Part shown: in pieces, positions 1 to 8,046 of the stretch
How positions within the stretch are numbered: the first letter of the stretch is position 1
Layout: each line of letters starts with the position of its first letter
NCBI RefSeq assembly: GCF_000219585.1
Contig: NC_015731.1
Location: forward strand, 372,001 to 436,000
Length of the DNA stretch: 64,000 bases
Direction: 5' to 3'
DNA from: Nitrosomonas sp. Is79A3
GTDB taxonomy: Bacteria; Pseudomonadota; Gammaproteobacteria; Burkholderiales; Nitrosomonadaceae
Program-made: the position numbers and the translations under genes
The notes under the pieces: model-generated
What the model was told of the DNA's origin: nothing
Databases searched by the model: none
Seen by the model: only the letters and a program-made list of their open reading frames with translations

Positions 1-1
1 A

Positions 2-583
2 GAAAATGCAGGCAGGCCTCTTGGTCAGGGTAAATATGGCGAACCGACGGTTACAATGCGTATACCCCAAAGTCAGGGAGCCACCATCAAAAACTTTCTG
101 GACGCATACCAGCGTAAAAGAACAGACTCCGCTAGTGAAGCAACTAACGTGGATGAGTTTCTTATTCCTTCCATTAGCGATCAACCGACCTTGTTACCAC
201 TTTTTTCCACCAAAGTGGCGGCAGGTTTCCCCAGTCCGGCAGATGATCATGTCGAGAAAAGCCTCGATGTCAGTGAATTTCTGATTGATCATGCTGCATC
301 GACGTTCTTTGTTACGATCAAGGGAGATTCGATGATAGATGTCGGTTTACTGCCGGGCGATAAAGTTGTGGTAGATAGATCAAAGACACCAGGCATCGGT
401 GACATTGTGCTTGCAGTGGTGGATCGTGAATTCACCATTAAAATCTTTGATTACGGGGCGAACAAAATGCCCAGGCTTATGCCAGCCAATTCATCAGGTG
501 CTTACAAACCCATTTACATTCGGCCCAATACGCAATTTGAGATTTTTGGTGTCGTGATAGGATCATTCCGCCGTTTCAAATGA
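2..583 (+). CDS. umuD: UmuD/LexA-like S24 self-cleaving peptidase (5' end outside window)
   Basis: Accessory subunit of the SOS translesion polymerase (Pol V), activated by RecA-stimulated self-cleavage. The frame is open from base 2 and reads through a GQGKYGEPT segment typical of the N-terminus of this subfamily, so the ATG at 56 is probably an internal Met and the real start lies upstream of the window. The likely cleavage site is the Ala-Gly of VAAGFPSP (near base 220). The catalytic Ser is in KGDSM (near 328) and the catalytic Lys in FTIKIF (near 440). The stop overlaps the next ATG as ATGA, so the two genes are translationally coupled. The SOS box, if any, is outside the window. Family is certain; UmuD rather than LexA is inferred from the umuC neighbour. 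Confidence 0.88.
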   Translation, partial: ENAGRPLGQGKYGEPTVTMRIPQSQGATIKNFLDAYQRKRTDSASEATNVDEFLIPSISDQPTLLPLFSTKVAAGFPSPADDHVEKSLDVSEFLIDHAASTFFVTIKGDSMIDVGLLPGDKVVVDRSKTPGIGDIVLAVVDREFTIKIFDYGANKMPRLMPANSSGAYKPIYIRPNTQFEIFGVVIGSFRRFK

Positions 584-1971
584 GTACGTTGTTGCCGTGT
601 TATGTATTGCTGGATCTGGAAACAACGGGTGCTACCCCAACTCAAGATCGTATCACTGAGATAGGCTTAATCCGTTATGAGAACGGTATTGAAGTCGGCC
701 GTTGGACTACGCTCATCAATCCAGAAGTCAGTATCTCACCATTCATTCAGCGATTGACCGGCATAACCCAAAGCATGGTAAAAAATGCGCCGACTTTCTT
801 TGAAATTCGCAACATCCTGCTAGATTGGGTCGATGATGCCGTTTTGTGTGCTCACAATGTACGTTTCGATTATGGTTTCCTCAAAAACGAATTCAAGCGC
901 ATTGGCATTACATTCCAGAAAAAACTCTTGTGCACGGTCAAACTTTCAAGAAAGCTATACCCGCAACATAAAGGACATGGCTTAGATGCCATTATAGAAA
1001 GATTCAAACTGGTTTGTGAGAACCGCCACCGGGCCATGGGTGATACAGAAATGATGGCAGCGTTTATTGCTGCGGCCTTCAATGAATTAGGGGAATATTC
1101 TGTTCAGGAAGTTGCTCTGGCATTACTGAAACAGCAAGCCATTCCGGCTAATCTCGATCAACTTGAAATCAATGCCATACCGGACACCTTTGGTGTTTAT
1201 TTATTCCATGGTGAAAGTGCACTGCTGTATGTCGGTAAAAGTGTTACTTTGAGAACGCGTGTGCTCAGTCACTTTCAGGGTGATCATAGCTCAGCCAAGG
1301 AAATGCGCATTGCCCAAGAAATCAAGCGAATCGAGTACCGGGTCACCAGTGGAGAGCTTGGAGCCTTGCTATTAGAATCGCGCTTGATTAAAGAATATCA
1401 GCCTATCCACAATCGGCAGCTCAGACGTGAGAGACAATTATGCGCATGGCAGATTTCTGATGATCCTGCGGCCCGGCCATTGGTTACCTTGATTTATGAA
1501 AGTGATATCGACTGGACTACCTTAAATAATGTTTATGGCACTTTCAAAACCAAACGACAAGCACTGGAGATTCTAAATAAGCTTGCCGATGAACATGAGT
1601 TATGTGATAAGGCATTAGGGCTGGAAAAAGGCCCTGGCGTGTGTTTTGCGCATCAATTAAAGCACTGTAAAGGATTATGCGCGGACAAAGAATCTGCGGA
1701 ATCTCATCGCTTACGCCTTTTGATAGCTTTAAGTGGTTACAAGCTTTTAGCGTGGCCATTTGATGGTCGCATCGGGATTAGAGAGCATAATCCGGATAAT
1801 GACATGACAGAAGTGCATGTCTTTGACCAATGGTGTCATCTTGGCACAGTTAGAGATCATCAGGAGTTTGATGAAATAGCGACTCATCCTCATTTTGACC
1901 GTGATACTTACCGCTATCTGCTGAAATTCCTGAACCGCAAAGATGTGGAAGTGATCACATTGCATGGATAA
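580..1971 (+). CDS. DnaQ-type 3'-5' exonuclease fused to a GIY-YIG (UvrC/Cho-like) nuclease
   Basis: A 463-residue two-nuclease fusion. Residues 1-170 form a DEDDh exonuclease like the proofreading epsilon subunit: acidic pair in LDLETTG (residues 12 and 14), HNVRFDYGF near residue 95, and HRAMGD near 150. Residues 200-290 carry a GIY-YIG endonuclease (FGVYLF, then LLYVGKS, Arg in LRTRVLSHF), as in UvrC and Cho. A Cys cluster ([14 protein letters not shown]) near residue 350 resembles the one after the UvrC/Cho nuclease domain. It overlaps the upstream umuD-like gene by 4 bases and the downstream umuC by 8 bases, so all three look like one operon. Similar fusions are known in databases as exonuclease/Cho-like proteins. 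The role in lesion bypass or incision is inferred from context. Confidence 0.85.
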   Translation: MSTLLPCYVLLDLETTGATPTQDRITEIGLIRYENGIEVGRWTTLINPEVSISPFIQRLTGITQSMVKNAPTFFEIRNILLDWVDDAVLCAHNVRFDYGFLKNEFKRIGITFQKKLLCTVKLSRKLYPQHKGHGLDAIIERFKLVCENRHRAMGDTEMMAAFIAAAFNELGEYSVQEVALALLKQQAIPANLDQLEINAIPDTFGVYLFHGESALLYVGKSVTLRTRVLSHFQGDHSSAKEMRIAQEIKRIEYRVTSGELGALLLESRLIKEYQPIHNRQLRRERQLCAWQISDDPAARPLVTLIYESDIDWTTLNNVYGTFKTKRQALEILNKLADEHELCDKALGLEKGPGVCFAHQLKHCKGLCADKESAESHRLRLLIALSGYKLLAWPFDGRIGIREHNPDNDMTEVHVFDQWCHLGTVRDHQEFDEIATHPHFDRDTYRYLLKFLNRKDVEVITLHG

Positions 1972-3256
1972 GCATAACCGCTCCATCGCATTAATTGACG
2001 TGAACAACTTCTATGTCAGTTGCGAACGGGTATTCAATCCCAAACTTGAAGACAAACCTGTTGTGGTGCTATCCAACAATGACGGTTGCGCGGTTGCCAG
2101 AAGCAACGAAGTCAAAACGCTGGGGGTCAAAATGGGGCAGCCATGGTTTCAGCTAAAAGACTTGGCCCAGAAACACGGAATCATTGCCTATTCATCCAAT
2201 TATGTGCTGTATGCCGACATGAGCAATCGCGTCATGAGCATACTGTCAATGTTCAGTCCAAACCAGGAAATTTATTCCATTGATGAATGCTTTCTTGATC
2301 TGACTGGATTCAGAAAACAAAACCAGATTCTCTATGGTCAGCATATCCGTCAGCGGATCAAGCAATGGACGGGATTGCCGGTTTGTGTCGGGATAGGATC
2401 AACCAAGACACTTGCCAAGCTTGCTAACCACATTGCCAAAAAGAATCCTGAGTTCAATGGTGTGTGCGATCTGAACGCCATGTCACCACAGCAGCAAGAT
2501 GAATGGTTCAGCAAAATTGAAGTCGGTGAAATATGGGGCATTGGCAGACGGCTTGCACCCAAACTGCATGAAATAGGCATTAAAACCGTGCTGGATCTCA
2601 AAACAGCGTCGCCATCGCAACTGCGCGCCCGTTTCTCGGTTGTGATGGAGAAAACCATTCGCGAAATCAATGGCACTGCCTGTATCGAACTGGAAGAAAT
2701 CAATCCACCGAAAAAACAGATTGTCAGTTCCCGCTCGTTCGGCATTCCTGTATCCGATCTGGCTAGTCTGGAAGAATCGGTGTCGCTCTACATTAGCCGT
2801 GCCGCAGAAAAATTACGAAGACAACAATCCTATGCTGGATCGGTGCATGTCAATATTCGCACCAGTCCATTCAATGAGAAAGAACCTTATTACGCCAACG
2901 GCATGACGATTGCGTTGCCAAGACAAACGGACGATACGAGATTGCTGACCAAAGTTGCGCTATGGGGATTACGCAAAATTTATCGCAGCGGTTATCTGTA
3001 TCAGAAAGCGGGCGTGATGCTGTCTGAACTGGTACCGAGGCAATACCGGCAACTGGATCTCTTCGGTTCGGTATCAGCAGCAGATAATCAATCCAGCAAG
3101 TTGATGAGTGTCATGGATCAAATCAATGCTCGTATGGGTCGAGGCACTTTGAAATTAGCATCCGAAGGTTTTAAACAGCCCTGGAAGATGAAGCAGGGTA
3201 ACAAGAGCCCTAATTACACCACGAACTGGGATGAATTGATTTGTGTTACGAAATGA
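1964..3256 (+). CDS. umuC: DNA polymerase V catalytic subunit UmuC
   Basis: Y-family translesion DNA polymerase, 430 residues, close to the usual 420-430. The palm motif [14 protein letters not shown] (residues 8-21) supplies the first catalytic Asp, and [13 protein letters not shown] (near residue 105) supplies the Asp-Glu pair. Helix-hairpin-helix ([14 protein letters not shown]), little-finger and C-terminal DUF4113-like segments follow. The start ATG at 1964 overlaps the upstream nuclease stop, so translation is coupled. With the UmuD-like peptidase two genes upstream this forms a Pol V mutasome, expected to be SOS-induced. The last of the three cotranscribed genes; it converges with the RNase H-like gene. 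Confidence 0.95.
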   Translation: MDKHNRSIALIDVNNFYVSCERVFNPKLEDKPVVVLSNNDGCAVARSNEVKTLGVKMGQPWFQLKDLAQKHGIIAYSSNYVLYADMSNRVMSILSMFSPNQEIYSIDECFLDLTGFRKQNQILYGQHIRQRIKQWTGLPVCVGIGSTKTLAKLANHIAKKNPEFNGVCDLNAMSPQQQDEWFSKIEVGEIWGIGRRLAPKLHEIGIKTVLDLKTASPSQLRARFSVVMEKTIREINGTACIELEEINPPKKQIVSSRSFGIPVSDLASLEESVSLYISRAAEKLRRQQSYAGSVHVNIRTSPFNEKEPYYANGMTIALPRQTDDTRLLTKVALWGLRKIYRSGYLYQKAGVMLSELVPRQYRQLDLFGSVSAADNQSSKLMSVMDQINARMGRGTLKLASEGFKQPWKMKQGNKSPNYTTNWDELICVTK

Positions 3257-3301
3257 TCGGCAGATCGGCTAACAGTTTACCATTCAATACTTTATTTTAT
3301 T

Positions 3302-3802
3302 TCATTCCATGTGCTGAAAATCTCTTCGTAGCGAACGCCTGGATGCTTCATCGACCAAATCAAATAGTTTACCAATCTCATTCTTTCTACTAGATGGCTG
3401 ATGTCCTATCACCTTAACAAACTCGCAAGTTAAACTGGAGTTCAATCGATAGAATTCTTGGTACAGCTCATAATTATGAAGTTGTTTGTTTTTACTAGAG
3501 AAATAATCACTTGCTTCAAGACGGGTACGCCTTCCCGGCAGACCAATAATGTTCTGTGAATCTGTATAAACCGTCAAAACCATGTCGCTACCACTGTCTA
3601 AAGCAATCGTTTCACTCAATGCCCACAGCAATGTTTGCAATTCCAATTTAGTCGAGCTGGTTTGTTCAAAACGCCTCACCCTCACCGTATCTTTTAGCGA
3701 TTCTATAGCTGTATCTAGCTCAGACACCGCAAGGTAAGCACCGTATCCAATCTTTAATTGGTTATTAACACTACCGTCGATAAAAATATGCAAATAAAGC
3801 AT
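3302..3802 (-). CDS. RNase H-fold protein (ribonuclease HI-like)
   Basis: A 166-residue protein with the RNase H acidic set in the right order: Asp9 in HIFIDGS, Glu in STKLELQTLLWAL (near residue 53), Asp in TVYTDSQN (near 80), and a C-terminal Asp in FDLVDEASRR (near 150). GHQPS near 130 aligns with the flexible His-bearing loop of RNase HI. It is divergent from housekeeping RnhA and lacks the basic handle. It converges on umuC with a gap of 45 bases. It may cleave RNA in RNA-DNA hybrids, but substrate and any link to the mutasome are inference. Confidence 0.72.
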   Translation of the reverse strand: MLYLHIFIDGSVNNQLKIGYGAYLAVSELDTAIESLKDTVRVRRFEQTSSTKLELQTLLWALSETIALDSGSDMVLTVYTDSQNIIGLPGRRTRLEASDYFSSKNKQLHNYELYQEFYRLNSSLTCEFVKVIGHQPSSRKNEIGKLFDLVDEASRRSLRRDFQHME

Positions 3803-3861
3803 ATTGGAAAATTCCGCTTAAAACCAAAATTCAAAGTATCACACTCTACTCGCACTCGGTC

Positions 3862-4000
3862 TTACTGATCCAGAGCATTCTCATTTCCCCGCAACCGCAC
3901 ATCCAAAGCGGCCCGACTATCGATAGCAACTTCATGAATCGTATCGACAAATAAATCCCCGATAGCCTCCCAATCCGAGCCCTTTCATACGTTTAGACAT
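3862..4000 (-). pseudogene. possible frameshifted small ORF
   Basis: On the minus strand an ATG at 4000 begins MSKRMKG; one base out of phase the frame then reads SDWEAIGDLFVDTIHEV and on to NENALDQ before a stop at 3862. The composition of the second part looks protein-like, and a single-base indel near 3975 would join the two. I do not recognise a family. It could equally be chance reading in a gene-poor stretch between the SOS module and the PEP-CTERM gene. Confidence 0.22.
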
Positions 4001-4273
4001 TTTCGCCGTTCCTTGCGGAAAATCTCTTTTATTTTCTGGCAGTTAAATTGGTTAAATCTCCACTTTCTCTAATCCACTCAAACAAGGAGGCCAATACTGT
4101 TAATCCTTTTCCCGATCCTTCAATCATTCACCACAAAGCAGGAGGTATTCAATGGCAAGACAGCCGAGACGCCGCTCTATACGCTATCTCAAATCAACGG
4201 GGTGACAAGCTGCCAGATTCACCGGAAGAACTTTGGATAAAACTGTTATTCAAAGACTCTAAGCATTGGTAAA
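4001..4273. other. gene-poor stretch, no supported gene
   Basis: A 74-codon open frame on the plus strand (4048-4272) has no recognisable motif. A good Shine-Dalgarno (AGGAGG near 4140) precedes a short ATG frame of only 17 codons. Nothing here can be called a gene with confidence. It ends directly at the umuD-like scrap and may be decayed mobile or SOS-module DNA. Confidence 0.3.
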
Positions 4274-4312
4274 ATTGTACTCGCAGTGGTGGATCGTGAA
4301 TTTACGTATTGA
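4274..4312 (+). pseudogene. umuD-like gene scrap
   Basis: Bases 4274-4303 match 404-433 of the umuD-like gene at 27 of 30 positions and encode the same ten residues (IVLAVVDREF), followed by a stop at 4310-4312. All three differences are synonymous third-position changes. The scrap therefore looks like a remnant of a diverged paralogue that was under protein-level selection, not a fresh duplication. No start or other UmuD motif is visible around it. Confidence 0.6.
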
Positions 4313-4390
4313 ATCGTAAATCTTGAGTATTACTTGGAAATTTTGCTAGTTTTTGATTCAGAAATAACGATGCTTTTCGTATCCAAGAAA

Positions 4391-4413
4391 CAAAAACGGG
4401 AGCCTAAACTCCC
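4391..4413 (-). terminator. intrinsic terminator of the PEP-CTERM gene
   Basis: Read on the minus strand: stem GGGAG, six-base loop, CTCCC, then GTTTTTG. It lies 25 bases past the stop of the PEP-CTERM gene and fits a Rho-independent terminator. Confidence 0.7.
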
Positions 4414-4437
4414 TTTCTGGATTAATCTAAATCTAAA

Positions 4438-4989
4438 TTACACGATTGATTCTTTTTTGCGACGTGCCATGAAACCTAATAAGCCCAAACCTGCCAATAA
4501 CATGGCGAATGTTTCTGGCTCAGGAACCGCTGATGTCGTAAAAACCAATTCACCAGCTTTGAAACCTTGGCCTTCCCAGTTTACATAGAGGTGATCTGCA
4601 TCAAAGCTTAAGAAAGGAGTAGTCCCTGTAGAACTGGTATTTGAGAGTATGCTAAACGATGTAAATGGTGCCATCGTAGAGAGTGCATCACTTACAACAA
4701 ATCCATTGAAACTAGCAGGAAGTAAAGTAAAATTCGAAAAGAAACTAACTACAAACCCATCTCCACTGAAATCTAATGTTCCAAAAACATCGACGACATT
4801 ATGTACTTCCACGCTAGAGTCAACGAAATAATTCCCATTAGCTAAGCCAGCATAAGGACTGCTTAGATCTGGAAAAAAGTATTGGACATTTACCGTCTGA
4901 CCATCGAATACCCCTGCGTTAGCAACCCCTGCTCCCAAACTAATACAGAGAACAGCAGCGACTGCTGTCGATCTTAAAGAACTTTTCAT
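4438..4989 (-). CDS. PEP-CTERM sorting-domain secreted protein
   Basis: A 183-residue exported protein. Residues 1-25 form a signal peptide (hydrophobic core AVAAVLCISLGAGVANA). The tail has the full PEP-CTERM signature: VPEPETF, a hydrophobic transmembrane stretch (MLLAGLGLLGF), then the basic cluster MARRKK. Proteins of this kind are processed by an exosortase (EpsH/XrtA) and usually go to the cell surface or extracellular matrix. The middle region (Phe, Ser, Gly and Asn rich, beta-type) belongs to no family I recognise. Shine-Dalgarno AAAGGGG precedes the ATG. No exosortase is in the window, and no GG-N10-GC sigma-54 site (seen at some PEP-CTERM genes) is evident upstream. Confidence 0.88.
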   Translation of the reverse strand: MKSSLRSTAVAAVLCISLGAGVANAGVFDGQTVNVQYFFPDLSSPYAGLANGNYFVDSSVEVHNVVDVFGTLDFSGDGFVVSFFSNFTLLPASFNGFVVSDALSTMAPFTSFSILSNTSSTGTTPFLSFDADHLYVNWEGQGFKAGELVFTTSAVPEPETFAMLLAGLGLLGFMARRKKESIV

Positions 4990-5529
4990 TTGTATACCCC
5001 TTTTATTATATAACTTCTTGCTTTCTTATGTACTCTTAAAATATTTTGCATATATTACAATATAAACTTTCTTTGTAGTACATTTGTCCTATAGTAATAG
5101 TCGAAGAAATATGATTTTGTCAGAAATAGAAGTGGCTCCAATACTTATAAAGAAGCCAATTTTTAAGATAATTTTGAAGTGCTTATTTATAACCGTGGAG
5201 ATAATCGGCAAACGTTGGTAACAGTTACCAGTGAAGACCTAAAATTATGCGAAACAACGCAACGGAATTACGTTAAAAAGATCTAATTTCAATCTTGATA
5301 GATGAGAAAAAGGCACTCAAGGACATAATAAACGCAGGAAATTCTTTTAAATCAAAAGAATATCAATATATTTTAAAATGAAATAGCGTATTAACCAGAC
5401 CTTATTTTATTTTAAAAATAATAATTGTTACGCACTATTTGTCCCTCTTTATTGCCTGTTGTTTCTCTGCAGTGTAACCCCGTTCCGGTGCAGTAAATTA
5501 TTAACCGATATAAGTATTTGTTTTTATGA
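4990..5529. other. AT-rich intergenic region, no supported gene
   Basis: About 540 bases between the PEP-CTERM gene and the tRNA-Thr fragment. It is strongly AT-rich and full of stops in all frames. It must contain the PEP-CTERM promoter, but I see no strong -35/-10 pair. It lies on the outer side of the integrase att junction, so it is either the original chromosomal flank or the far arm of a lost element. Confidence 0.4.
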
Positions 5530-5574
5530 TGCTGTTGCGCGGAATCGAACTGCGGACCTACTGATTACGAATCA
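5530..5574 (-). other. att-like junction: 3' half of a tRNA-Thr(CGT)
   Basis: On the minus strand these 45 bases read as the anticodon loop TTCGTAA (anticodon CGT), anticodon stem 3' side, variable loop, T arm with TTCGATT loop, acceptor 3' strand CAACAGC and discriminator A, then TCA instead of CCA. The 5' half of a tRNA is absent: identity stops at 5574-5575, where the integrase gene takes over. The integrase stop codon TGA is 5574-5572, the first three bases of the fragment. This is what an attachment-site core in a tRNA 3' half looks like. The T stem has one mismatch, so this copy is probably not functional. Confidence 0.75.
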
Positions 5575-6789
5575 CAGGTTCAGCGCACGCCGCTTATTGT
5601 TTTCGAAGAACTCTTGGTCGATCTTAAAATTGGAGCGGTTATCAATATAGTCTCCCCACTTCACCATTAACTCACGTCGCTTTTCGAATAAATCACTTCT
5701 CCGGTAAGCAGCCTCGGTCTGATTCTGAACCGAGTGAGCTAGCGCAGCTTCACATACGTCCCGTGGAAAATTGGTTTTGTCACCACACCAATCACGAAAT
5801 GAACTTCGTAGGCCATGCACAGTAGCTTTGGGATAGGATACGATTTTTAGTGTTTTACTAACTGCTACATCACTGAGCTTTTGACCAAACACCATGCCAT
5901 CATTCCCGGATTTATATTTTTCTAATTTGGTAAGTATTTCCAAGCACTCATTAGTTAACGGTACACGATGCTCTCGACCCGATTTCATTCGATTGGGTGG
6001 TATTGTCCATGTCTTTGTAGTCATGTTAATTTCATCCCAAGTCATTCCACGGGCTTCTGAACTTCTGCAAGCCGTCAGGGCTATCCACCTAACGCAATAT
6101 GCACTCATGCAGTCTTTAGCACGTAGTGCCTGCATAACTTCTAGCAGCTGCATATACGGAATCGCATTGAAATGGACAACAGGGGATACTTTCTTGGGTG
6201 CTGCAAATACGTGATCTAAACAACCTTTCCATCGAGCAGGGTTACTTTTATCAATATCCTCATGAAGAAAAGCGTAATCCAGCACAACTTCTATTCGCTG
6301 CCTTACCCTTGAAGCAGTTTCCGTCTTATCTTTCCAAATCGGATTGAGTACAGCTTTGACATCATCCACGCCAATATCTGTTATGGATTTATCGCCTATG
6401 AATGGAAATGCATATTGCTTTAGCGTGTTTGTCCATTGGCTTGCATGTTTACTATTTCGCCAGCCAGCCTTTTTATGCTCTATGCATTCGAGAGCATAAT
6501 CAGAAAAAGTCTTGCTAGGCTTTTCTATCCGTAATACTACTTTTGGGGATTGTCCTCGTGCGATTGCACGCCGCATGTTACTAGCTATCTCTCGTGCCTC
6601 AGCAAGCGTTCTATCATTTGTTGAGCCTAATCCAAGCTCGATTGCCCGGCCATTCTGCTTATATCGGAATACCCAGCTACGAGAGCCAGAATCTCTTACC
6701 CGTAAAAGTAGATTATTGCCGTCTGAGTGTGTGCCAGGTGGGAGTGAATTAATTTGTACAGCTTTTAGCTTTTTGACTTCTTTCGCCAT
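5572..6789 (-). CDS. tyrosine recombinase integrase (P4-type)
   Basis: A 405-residue phage or island integrase. It has the N-terminal DUF4102-like DNA-binding domain (residues 1-90, LPPGTHSDGNNLLLRVR), a core-binding domain (100-190), and a catalytic domain with Arg in TACRSSEARG (near 240), the HGLRSSFRDW box (near 325) and HS in ALAHSVQNQTEAAYRRSD, whose YRR supplies the nucleophilic Tyr (near 365). All catalytic residues are visible and the frame is intact. The gene ends in the tRNA-Thr att core. No excisionase or cargo is recognisable beside it; 135 bases upstream is an intact tRNA-Ser. Probably the last survivor of an integrated element. Confidence 0.93.
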   Translation of the reverse strand: MAKEVKKLKAVQINSLPPGTHSDGNNLLLRVRDSGSRSWVFRYKQNGRAIELGLGSTNDRTLAEAREIASNMRRAIARGQSPKVVLRIEKPSKTFSDYALECIEHKKAGWRNSKHASQWTNTLKQYAFPFIGDKSITDIGVDDVKAVLNPIWKDKTETASRVRQRIEVVLDYAFLHEDIDKSNPARWKGCLDHVFAAPKKVSPVVHFNAIPYMQLLEVMQALRAKDCMSAYCVRWIALTACRSSEARGMTWDEINMTTKTWTIPPNRMKSGREHRVPLTNECLEILTKLEKYKSGNDGMVFGQKLSDVAVSKTLKIVSYPKATVHGLRSSFRDWCGDKTNFPRDVCEAALAHSVQNQTEAAYRRSDLFEKRRELMVKWGDYIDNRSNFKIDQEFFENNKRRALNL

Positions 6790-6924
6790 CTCGTCTTGCC
6801 ATCCGTCTTACCAGAAAAGTTGGGTGGTAGTATATTTCATGAGACAGCTTTGGACAAACATTTAAGTAAATATATTGATTTATCGACTTATTTATACTTC
6901 TTTGTATTTCTTTGGATGATTTAT

Positions 6925-7017
6925 TGGCGGAGAGGATGGGATTCGAACCCATGTGCCAAGTTACCCTGACCAACTGATTTCGAGTCAGCGCCGTTGTGAC
7001 CGCTTCGGTACCTCTCC
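6925..7017 (-). tRNA. tRNA-Ser(CGA)
   Basis: On the minus strand a complete class II tRNA: acceptor GGAGAGG pairing with CCTCTCC, D arm, anticodon loop with CGA, long variable arm typical of Ser, T loop TTCGAAT, discriminator G and an encoded CCA. Length is 93 bases including CCA. It reads UCG codons. Its 3' end does not match the tRNA-Thr fragment at the integrase end. Confidence 0.95.
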
Positions 7018-7029
7018 GGTTGCTGGAAA

Positions 7030-7069
7030 TATACACCCGTTTGATCATTTTAGATCAAACGGGTGTATA
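7030..7069 (-). terminator. perfect 17-bp hairpin downstream of rpoH
   Basis: Arms 7030-7046 and 7053-7069 are perfect reverse complements around a 6-base loop. It lies 20 bases after the rpoH stop and 13 bases before tRNA-Ser on the same strand. There is no U-run after it on either strand, so it may be an mRNA 3'-end stabiliser or a Rho-assisted stop, not a classical terminator. Confidence 0.5.
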
Positions 7070-7088
7070 ACTGATACAAATTCTATTT

Positions 7089-7934
7089 TTAAGCACCCAC
7101 TGCCATAACACCGCGCATTTTCTGTAGTGCTTTCACTTCAATCTGACGGATGCGTTCCGCTGATACGCCCAACTCATCAGCCAGATCATGCAAAGTAGCC
7201 GTATCTTTTTCCCTTAACCAGCGGGCTTCGATAATGTGACGGCTGCGATCATCTAAGCAAGCCAGCGATTGCTGTAAGCCTTTTTCACGCAAGCTGATTA
7301 TCTGTTCTTTTTCTAGAATTTGCGAAGGCTCTGCACCGTCTGTCAGATAGCTGATCGGACTGAATGTATCATCTTCATCATCAGACATCGGCTCCAACGA
7401 AATATCCGAACCGTTGAATCGCTTTTCCATTTCAACCACTTCTTCAGATTTAACACCGAGCTGAGTGGCCATCGCTTCCACTTCCTGCGGGTTCATCGTA
7501 TCCAAACCTTGTTTCATGCTGCGCAAGTTAAAGAACAATTTACGTTGCTGCTTGGTAGTAGCTATTTTAACCAAGCGCCAGTTACGCATAATAAATTCAT
7601 GAATTTCAGCTTTAATCCAATGCACCGCAAAAGATACCAAGCGTACACCACGTTCAGGGTCAAAACGTTTGACTGCCTTCATTAGACCGATATTGCCTTC
7701 CTGGATCAAATCAGCTTGTGGAAGACCATAACCTTTGTAACCGCGCGCTATTGCGACTACAAAACGCAGATGCGATAGTATTAGATTTTGCGCAGCTTCA
7801 ATATCACCATGATTCCACAGGCGTCGCGCCAAGCTGCTCTCTTCCTCTTGGGAAAGAATAGGAAAAGAATTGGCAGACTGAATATAACTTTCAAGACTTC
7901 CTCCCAATGAAGGGAGCGTTAAAGCATTCGTCAT
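7089..7934 (-). CDS. rpoH: RNA polymerase heat-shock sigma factor sigma-32
   Basis: Directs transcription of heat-shock genes. The 281-residue length is normal for RpoH. Region 2 is clear (DLIQEGNIGLMKAVKRFDPERG near residue 80; the RpoH-box-like segment QRKLFFNLR near 130), region 4 has the helix-turn-helix TLHDLADELGVSAERIRQIEVKAL near the C-terminus. Shine-Dalgarno AGGAG lies seven bases upstream of the ATG. The gene is transcribed alone from a promoter overlapping a CIRCE operator. Confidence 0.96.
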   Translation of the reverse strand: MTNALTLPSLGGSLESYIQSANSFPILSQEEESSLARRLWNHGDIEAAQNLILSHLRFVVAIARGYKGYGLPQADLIQEGNIGLMKAVKRFDPERGVRLVSFAVHWIKAEIHEFIMRNWRLVKIATTKQQRKLFFNLRSMKQGLDTMNPQEVEAMATQLGVKSEEVVEMEKRFNGSDISLEPMSDDEDDTFSPISYLTDGAEPSQILEKEQIISLREKGLQQSLACLDDRSRHIIEARWLREKDTATLHDLADELGVSAERIRQIEVKALQKMRGVMAVGA

Positions 7935-7984
7935 TATAATAATCTCCTGATTATGGTTTGTGCTTAACTTTATCTTTCGAATTT

Positions 7985-8014
7985 ATTTTAGCACTCTGCT
8001 GCTAAGAGTGCCAA
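7985..8014 (-). promoter_or_regulatory. rpoH promoter overlapping a CIRCE (HrcA) operator
   Basis: Bases 7988-8014 read TTAGCACTC, nine bases, GAGTGCCAA, matching the CIRCE consensus (TTAGCACTC-N9-GAGTGCTAA) with one mismatch. On the minus strand the same bases supply -35 TTGGCA (8014-8009) and -10 TAAAAT (7990-7985) with an 18-base spacer, so HrcA bound here would block RNA polymerase. It lies 51 bases upstream of the rpoH ATG. CIRCE control of rpoH has been predicted in betaproteobacteria; function here is inference from the sequence match. Confidence 0.85.
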
Positions 8015-8046
8015 ACTTTTAAAAAGTTTCGTTACCAAGTCTTCAC

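Noticed and set aside
4048..4272. 74-codon plus-strand ORF as a gene
   Set aside because: No start context, no recognisable motif, and it ends at a gene scrap; not distinguishable from chance.
6925..7017. tRNA-Ser as the integration site of the adjacent integrase
   Set aside because: No second copy of its 3' end is found near the integrase; the tRNA fragment at 5530-5574 is of tRNA-Thr type and differs in the T arm and acceptor.
6749..7048. 99-codon ORF across tRNA-Ser
   Set aside because: It translates the tRNA gene and the integrase leader; not a gene.
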